DNA of 46,161 bases from Candidatus Bipolaricaulota bacterium (GTDB lineage: Bacteria > Bipolaricaulota > Bipolaricaulia > RBG-16-55-9 > DRXL01). Shown one piece after another: positions 41,143-46,161 of this stretch. Position 1 is the first letter of the stretch; each line of letters starts with the position of its first letter. The notes under the pieces were generated by a model. It ran no database searches, was not told the DNA's origin, and was given only the letters and a program-made list of their open reading frames with translations. The stretch is from assembly GCA_030550495.1 (NCBI GenBank), contig JAUQPG010000002.1, positions 26,113 to 72,273 of the forward strand. The letters run 5' to 3'. Position numbers and translations under genes: made by a program.

Positions 41143-42369
41143 ATGGCTTTTGCCAAGATCGAAGAAGCCCTCGAAGCGCTGAAGCGCGGTGAGATGATCG
41201 TCATTGTCGATGACGAAGATCGAGAGAATGAGGGCGACGTCTGCGTCGCCGCGCAGTTTGTCACTCCGGAGAAGATCAACTTCATGGCCAAAGAGGCGCG
41301 GGGCATTATCTGTGTGCCCATGACCGGAGAACGCTTAGATGAGCTTGGGATCAAGCTCATGGTGCAGACGGACTCTGGGGGCAAGGGCTGCGCGTTCACA
41401 GTCTCGGTCGACGCCCGCGAGGGGATCACCACGGGGACGTCGGCCTATGATCGCGCCCAAACTATTAAAACTTTAATCGACCCCAAGACCAAGCCCTCGG
41501 ACTTAGTCCAGCCAGGGCACGTCTTCCCATTGCGTGCGCGCCCTGGCGGGGTGCTCCAGAGAGCCGGCCACACCGAAGCCAGCGTCGATCTCTGTAAGTT
41601 AGCCGGACTCTACCCCGCAGCAGTCATCTGCGAGATCATGAACGAAGACGGGACGATGGCCCGGCTGCCCCATCTCCAGCAGTTCGCCAAAAAACACAAT
41701 CTGCTCATCGTCAGCATCGCTGACTTGATTCGCTATCGCTACGAGCGCGAGCGATTAATAGAGAAGATCGCCTGGGCCAATCTCCCCACAGAGTTTGGGG
41801 AGTTCACGATTCACGCGTATAGAAGTCTTGTTGACGGCAAGGAACACATCGCGCTTGTCAAGGGCGACGTTGCTGGAAAAGAGAACGTCTTAGTGCGCGT
41901 GCACTCGGAGTGTCTGACGGGAGATGTGTTCGGCTCGCTCAAGTGCGACTGCGGCGAGCAGCTTCGTCAAGCCCTGCGCCAGATCGCCGATGAGGGCTTA
42001 GGGGTCTTTCTCTACTTGCGCCAAGAGGGACGCGGCATCGGCTTGGGAAACAAAATTAAAGCGTACCATCTGCAAGACAAGGGCCTTGACACTGTCGAAG
42101 CGAATCGTCAGCTGGGCTTCAAAGAAGACCTCCGGGAGTACGGCATCGGCGTGCAGATTCTGAAAGACTTGGGGCTGAGCACGATCCGCATCTTGACGAA
42201 CAACCCCAAAAAGCTTGTAGGGATTGAAGCCTACGGCATCAAGATCGTTGAGCAGATTCCCATCTTAGTGCCGCCTAACCCGCATAACTATAAGTATCTG
42301 AAGACGAAGAAGGAGAAGCTGGGGCACCAGCTCGATGCGATCTTCGCCAATTTCAGTAATGAGCCTTAA
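41143..42369 (+). CDS. ribBA: Bifunctional DHBP synthase / GTP cyclohydrolase II
   Basis: Makes both riboflavin precursors. 408 residues: RibB domain (1-205; [13 protein letters not shown] acidic loop, [13 protein letters not shown]) and RibA domain (206-408; [21 protein letters not shown] zinc site, [24 protein letters not shown]). ATG at 41143 has AAGGAGG nine bases upstream; the track's TTG does not. It starts two bases after ribE and overlaps ribH by 11 bases. ribD is not in the cluster. Confidence 0.96.
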   Translation: MAFAKIEEALEALKRGEMIVIVDDEDRENEGDVCVAAQFVTPEKINFMAKEARGIICVPMTGERLDELGIKLMVQTDSGGKGCAFTVSVDAREGITTGTSAYDRAQTIKTLIDPKTKPSDLVQPGHVFPLRARPGGVLQRAGHTEASVDLCKLAGLYPAAVICEIMNEDGTMARLPHLQQFAKKHNLLIVSIADLIRYRYERERLIEKIAWANLPTEFGEFTIHAYRSLVDGKEHIALVKGDVAGKENVLVRVHSECLTGDVFGSLKCDCGEQLRQALRQIADEGLGVFLYLRQEGRGIGLGNKIKAYHLQDKGLDTVEANRQLGFKEDLREYGIGVQILKDLGLSTIRILTNNPKKLVGIEAYGIKIVEQIPILVPPNPHNYKYLKTKKEKLGHQLDAIFANFSNEP

Positions 42370-42772
42370 GATCGCGATTGTTGTCAGTGAGTTCAACAAA
42401 GATATCACTCAAGAGCTGCTGCAAGCTGCGCAAGAAGAGCTTGAGCGATCTGGGGTTTCGGAGATTGAAGTCTTTTGGGTGCCGGGGGCGTTCGAGATCC
42501 CTGCGACCGTGAAGCATTTAGCTCAATCAGGGCGCTATGACGGGATTCTGCCATTGGGGTGTGTGATCAAAGGGGAGACGGCGCACTTTGAGCACATCGC
42601 CCGAGCTGTCACGGACGGGCTGATGCGCGTAACGTTAGAGTGTGACACTCCAATAGTCTTTGGTGTGCTGACGCCGTATACCGAAGAGCAAGCCTGGGCG
42701 CGCATCTATAAAGGCGCGGAAGCTGCCAAGAGCTTGATAGAGTTAATCACTCTTCGGCGGAAGCTGTCCTAG
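42359..42772 (+). CDS. ribH: Lumazine synthase
   Basis: Condenses the two riboflavin precursors to 6,7-dimethyl-8-ribityllumazine, usually as a 60-mer or pentamer. 137 residues, short at the N-terminus. [36 protein letters not shown] (catalytic His region) and [14 protein letters not shown] are present. I use ATG at 42359 ([13 protein letters not shown]), matching short-N-terminus homologues; it overlaps the ribBA stop by 11 bases, and no Shine-Dalgarno is seen, so translational coupling is likely. Confidence 0.92.
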   Translation: MSLKIAIVVSEFNKDITQELLQAAQEELERSGVSEIEVFWVPGAFEIPATVKHLAQSGRYDGILPLGCVIKGETAHFEHIARAVTDGLMRVTLECDTPIVFGVLTPYTEEQAWARIYKGAEAAKSLIELITLRRKLS

Positions 42773-42781
42773 CGCACTTGC

Positions 42782-44011
42782 TCACTTCCTGAACCCCGGC
42801 GGCCAGGGGTAGTCGGCAGGGCAGAGGTCGACGATCATATTGCCATCTTCTTGATTTGGGCCTGGGATCTCATTTCCTTGCCCCAAAATCGTTACCTTAG
42901 CTTGTTCAGGGGCAAAGATAAAACATGGCTTCACATATAGAAGTACTCCCCACAGATTTCTTAGCAAGCGGTTATAATTAAGAATGATTGTGGCTGAATC
43001 AGCCACAACGATCCCAGCACCATTTAATATAAGGTCCGTCTTGTATAAGGAGGCTTTACTCTCATTAACCACACGGATAGCTATCCCACCGCCATGGCTA
43101 TTGAGAGCCAGGAGTGAATAATTCAAAACAAATTGAGCCCTGTCTTGAGCGTAGATCCCCGTTCCTGAATGTGCCACGATAGCACTGTGCAGAATAGTTA
43201 CTCTAGCATCATCGTGGAGCCTGATGCCCTCACGATTCCGTTCAATTTGTCCAAACTCTAGAGTCGCTTGTGTCCGGCCTTCTAGTTTTATAGCCACGAA
43301 GTTATAGTTGCTCATAATACTAGTACCAACCATCCGTAAGCGCGCATCCTCCCTCATCAACACCCCATATCTCTCAGGGGTATAATCCGATCCTGGATTA
43401 AGGTTAGAGTTGATCGCGCTATCGACAATAGTAAAATCAGCCGTACCTTCGAGAAGGAGGCCATACCACCTAGGATCGCGGATCTCAGTGAAAGATATTC
43501 TTGCAATAGAGTTATCATGTCCCCAGATCCCTCCTTGGAGATCTTCTAGGCGAACCCACCTGAGGGTAAGAGCTGCTTCTCCACCAACTTCAATGCCCAC
43601 AGGGCACTGCCCATGGTACTCCAGACCAGAGCAAGGAGCGGAAGCTGTGGAATGAGGAATACCTACAAACGCCATGCCATGTATAGAAATTCTCACTTTG
43701 CTATCCCCAGGCACATGGAGTATAGGTTTATCGGGGTCTATGGCTTTGACCACTGTTTGTTTTGGACCTGCTCCTAATAAGGAGAGGTCTTTTCGGATCA
43801 CCAAATTCTCGGTATAGACGCCTGCTTCGATCTTAATTTCATCTCCAGGGTGAGCTGCTTCAATGGCTTGTTGGATGGTAGCAAAGTCACAACCCTGCGT
43901 ACAAACAGTCCACGTACGCCCACCTTGTACCCCAAGAGTTTGAGGGAAGGGGACAATACCGCTTACCAAGCCTATCACGAAAGCTAATGTCCTCAAACCC
44001 CAGTGCTTCAT
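42782..44011 (-). CDS. Secreted parallel beta-helix protein (NosD/pectate-lyase-like fold)
   Basis: 409 residues with signal peptide MKHWGLRTLAFVIGLVSGIVPF. Begins with the common FATIQQAIEAAHPGDEIKIEAGVYTENLVI motif of right-handed beta-helix proteins, followed by successive ~22-residue rungs (e.g. IRLHDDARVTILHSAIVAHSGTGIYAQDRAQFVLNYSLLAL). A carbohydrate-binding or surface role is possible; no catalytic residues can be assigned. GAGGAGG Shine-Dalgarno. It ends nine bases from ribH, tail to tail. Its DNA is more A+T-rich than the housekeeping part of the window. Confidence 0.82.
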   Translation of the reverse strand: MKHWGLRTLAFVIGLVSGIVPFPQTLGVQGGRTWTVCTQGCDFATIQQAIEAAHPGDEIKIEAGVYTENLVIRKDLSLLGAGPKQTVVKAIDPDKPILHVPGDSKVRISIHGMAFVGIPHSTASAPCSGLEYHGQCPVGIEVGGEAALTLRWVRLEDLQGGIWGHDNSIARISFTEIRDPRWYGLLLEGTADFTIVDSAINSNLNPGSDYTPERYGVLMREDARLRMVGTSIMSNYNFVAIKLEGRTQATLEFGQIERNREGIRLHDDARVTILHSAIVAHSGTGIYAQDRAQFVLNYSLLALNSHGGGIAIRVVNESKASLYKTDLILNGAGIVVADSATIILNYNRLLRNLWGVLLYVKPCFIFAPEQAKVTILGQGNEIPGPNQEDGNMIVDLCPADYPWPPGFRK

Positions 44012-44020
44012 TCTATATCC

Positions 44021-44040
44021 TCCTCAATCTTCCTCAATCT
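44021..44040. repeat. Tandem 10-bp duplication
   Basis: TCCTCAATCT occurs twice in a row between the stop of the ASH-repeat gene and the start of the beta-helix gene, just upstream of the latter's ribosome site. Likely slippage. Confidence 0.8.
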
Positions 44041-44041
44041 T

Positions 44042-46161
44042 TTACGGCTTCTTCTTCCAAATGATATCAACCTCTTTACCATTATCGCAAATATATGTGA
44101 TAGGCCCCATGAAGGCCAAAGGAATTCCAAAGCCACAAGCAGCCTCTCCTACAGCCTCTAGCGTGCCTGGTGGACATCCTCCTGCAGGGCAGATGATAAT
44201 AACAGTTCTTCTTCCAGTTGTTTTATCTTTATAAGATAGAAACACAGGATAACTAGAGGACAAACGGCTAGCCACCTGGTCAGCTAGTGAGTTCATTACT
44301 GCTCCATCTTGTGATTTTGTAAAAATGACACCGATAATGTAAAAACCGGGGCCGTATAGCCTATAAGCATCCCCAGACAGGGCGATGTGGTTAGCTATCG
44401 CTTGCAATGTTTCTATAAATTGATTAAATTCTGGGATGTACTGGGTCGGACTAGGAATCATTTGATAGGTCCATGTTCTGCTATCTACTTTCAGGAAGGC
44501 TACAACCCGTATTGTTTGACCAGTTTCACGAACAGTGACATTCCTCCATGCAACTATATCAATAAACTTACCGTTGGGATCATTGGACGCCCAGCCGCCT
44601 AGATCTACCATTATCCTCATGATAAGCCAGCCGTTCGCAGCTCCCTGGGCTGCCACAACTATTTTATCAAACCAAGCCCTTCTAGTATCTCCTTGTGATA
44701 ATTTAATTCGATCAAGCACGGAGTTGAGCGTGCTAACGAATTCACTATATGACGGCAACGACACTCCCAGCTGATTATTAAAGTGGGCAGCATCAAATGA
44801 CATTAAAACAAGCGCAACCGAATCCATAAGCAAAAATCCATCAGGCCCGCCAATTGCATTGGCAGCTTCTCTCAATTTGGCTTTAAGTTCGTCAACCTGT
44901 TGTTGAGTCAGAAGGCCTCTTCTAACAAGTTCAGGAAGTAGGTGGTTTTCAACATAGTGCCACCAAAAGCTTTGTTGTTGAAGGGACAACGCTGACGCAA
45001 CAAACCCCTGCAAAAACGCTTTGATCTGGTTTGTATCTGTCGTCTCGAGCAGTTGTCCAAGCAACTGGTGATATTGAGCAAATTGTGTATCCTGCAAAAG
45101 CACAGAATACTCTTCATCAAACCGACCTACTGCTAAAGCATCTCGCAGTCGTTGCCACCATGAGGCAACGAGATTTGGATCTAGGTTGTCAAATTCGGTG
45201 AATAGCTCTATAAGTTCGATCAATCTCTCGATAACTGCTTCTGGTACATTAACGTAATCGCTTGCCATTGCTTCAAAGCTAATGAGTTCATTAGGTGTGA
45301 TTTCGTTGAAACCAACTAATAAGAACTCGTCTCTATCTGATATAGCAGCCCGCAAAACTCCTATACCGCAGTCTCCATTGAATGTTGTACTGCGAATATC
45401 GTCATAAGCGTAGCATTCCTGCCTTTGTTGATTATAAACCCGCGACAGCTTTAGTAAGTATTCTTCTTTGGTCATGGCCTGGCCTACCACGGGGATCTCT
45501 ATAAAGCTTATCCCAACACTCAAACGAATGGTACTTGAGAAGACACCCGAACTAACAGGAGTAAACCGAATTCTTACATCTTGGCTTTGACCAGGAGTCA
45601 AGGTAAAGGAGCTAGACTCAAGGGAATAAGGCCCGCTTGTGCTCGCGGCTAAGGATACCGTAGTTACGCCTTGATTCTTGACTGTAAGCTTCCGTGCACG
45701 CGAGCTCCCCAGGAATACTATAATAAAATCCAGCTCCGCAGGTTGGATCTCGATCTTATGAGCCACGCCTATCAAGGGCGAAGACGTCACACTCCCCTGC
45801 CCGTTTTGTATCCCCACCTGCACAGCCCCCGTGAAGCTCCCAGACTCATTGGGATCAAATCTCACCGTCACCTGCCCACTCTGCCCAGGCGAGAGCGTCG
45901 GCAGCACACTCACGATCTTGTACGGCGCTGCTGTGCTCAGCGTCAACGTCACTGCTACACTACCTTCGTTCTTGACCGTCAGCGTCTTCTCTATGGGCAA
46001 CCCCACCTTCTCTGTGTGCAGCCCGCAGACTCCCATGTCGTTGCACTGCTCCCGCAGTACCAGCAGCCCGCTGCCAAAGTCTAGCTGTGCTGGGGAGAAG
46101 CTCACCTTGTGCGCTATACCCGTGACGGTCACGGTCGTGTTCCCGCCATTGCTGCTGATGC
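44042..46161 (-). CDS. ASH/Hydin-like repeat protein, 5' end beyond window
   Basis: Partial: the frame stays open to the window edge (…NTTVTVTGIAHKV), so the GTG start in the ORF track is artificial. At least two ASH (ASPM-SPD2-Hydin) Ig-like domains: FSPAQLDFGSG...TLTVKNEGSVAVTLTLST...GQSGQVTVRFDPNESGSFTG, and a second with IQPAELDF...GVFSSTIRLSV. About 480 residues of unrecognised, partly helical sequence follow, with a Cys-containing C-terminus (IICPAGGCPPGTLEA). Probably secreted or surface-exposed. The 3' two thirds are clearly A+T-richer than the 5' part (ASH repeats), which has the GC of the rest of the window. Confidence 0.75.
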   Translation of the reverse strand, partial: ISSNGGNTTVTVTGIAHKVSFSPAQLDFGSGLLVLREQCNDMGVCGLHTEKVGLPIEKTLTVKNEGSVAVTLTLSTAAPYKIVSVLPTLSPGQSGQVTVRFDPNESGSFTGAVQVGIQNGQGSVTSSPLIGVAHKIEIQPAELDFIIVFLGSSRARKLTVKNQGVTTVSLAASTSGPYSLESSSFTLTPGQSQDVRIRFTPVSSGVFSSTIRLSVGISFIEIPVVGQAMTKEEYLLKLSRVYNQQRQECYAYDDIRSTTFNGDCGIGVLRAAISDRDEFLLVGFNEITPNELISFEAMASDYVNVPEAVIERLIELIELFTEFDNLDPNLVASWWQRLRDALAVGRFDEEYSVLLQDTQFAQYHQLLGQLLETTDTNQIKAFLQGFVASALSLQQQSFWWHYVENHLLPELVRRGLLTQQQVDELKAKLREAANAIGGPDGFLLMDSVALVLMSFDAAHFNNQLGVSLPSYSEFVSTLNSVLDRIKLSQGDTRRAWFDKIVVAAQGAANGWLIMRIMVDLGGWASNDPNGKFIDIVAWRNVTVRETGQTIRVVAFLKVDSRTWTYQMIPSPTQYIPEFNQFIETLQAIANHIALSGDAYRLYGPGFYIIGVIFTKSQDGAVMNSLADQVASRLSSSYPVFLSYKDKTTGRRTVIIICPAGGCPPGTLEAVGEAACGFGIPLAFMGPITYICDNGKEVDIIWKKKP

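Noticed and set aside
1-46161. CRISPR arrays, insertion sequences, prophage or integrase genes
   Set aside because: No direct-repeat/spacer pattern, transposase, integrase or attachment-site signature was seen; the repeats present are palindromic and non-coding or absorbed into genes.

Overview
The window comes from a bacterial chromosome with fairly high G+C. Dense operons, mostly strong Shine-Dalgarno sites and E. coli-like sigma-70 promoters (TTGACA-17-TATAAT occurs several times) point to a bacterium. Signal peptides, a Tat-anchored Rieske protein, and proteins that look like outer-membrane barrels and a pilus chaperone suggest a double-membraned cell. The mix of a Rieske/cytochrome b complex, Rnf, tetraheme cytochrome c and PKD/NEW3 surface proteins would fit a deep-branching, perhaps thermophilic uncultured lineage (Bipolaricaulota/Acetothermia-like is my guess), but I cannot prove the taxon from the sequence.

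Layout. 1-17.6 kb is mainly housekeeping: thrS, a 36-codon membrane peptide, a secreted vWFA-PKD protein, metK, uppP, gatA, tRNA-Leu(CAG), a DAG-kinase-like lipid kinase, tRNA-Gly(CCC), thiI, pgk with a DUF151 nuclease gene, glmS, an acyl-CoA synthetase and a barrel-like secreted protein. 17.7-25.5 kb holds a small lipoprotein gene and then, behind a perfect consensus promoter, a seven-gene secretion/surface operon. It encodes three paralogous small subunits, a two-domain adhesin-like protein, a PapD-like chaperone, a 977-residue barrel/usher-like protein and a membrane-anchored NEW3 protein. I read it as a chaperone-usher-like fibre system. 25.5-30.1 kb has ftsH (with an unusual coiled-coil insertion), dxr and a tetraheme cytochrome c.

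30.2-40.4 kb is the most interesting part. An Rrf2 regulator with Fe-S ligand cysteines leads an Fe-S maturation operon (Mrp, a SufT/MIP18-like protein, a cysteine-rich protein). It runs head-on into a nine-gene operon on the minus strand: Rieske, cytochrome b6-like, rnfC, rnfD, rnfG, rnfE, rnfA, a chimeric NqrF/RnfB-like subunit, and a [2Fe-2S] ferredoxin fused to a PetD-like subunit IV. Co-transcription of an entire Rieske/cytochrome b complex with an Rnf/Nqr-type ion pump, with both terminal subunits rebuilt around plant-type ferredoxin domains and no NADH-binding FNR domain present, suggests a hybrid quinol/ferredoxin energy-converting supercomplex that I do not recognise as described.

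40.5-46.2 kb has a riboflavin operon (ribE-ribBA-ribH), which supplies the flavin needed by Rnf, then two visibly more A+T-rich genes on the minus strand: a secreted beta-helix protein and an ASH/Hydin-repeat protein cut by the window edge.

Two genome-wide themes stand out. Palindromic repeats have been absorbed into coding sequence (acs, dxr, the rrf2 tail). Several genes (uppP, the lipid kinase, thiI, ribE) have the -10 box so close to ATG that their mRNAs should be leaderless, while other genes carry strong Shine-Dalgarno sites.
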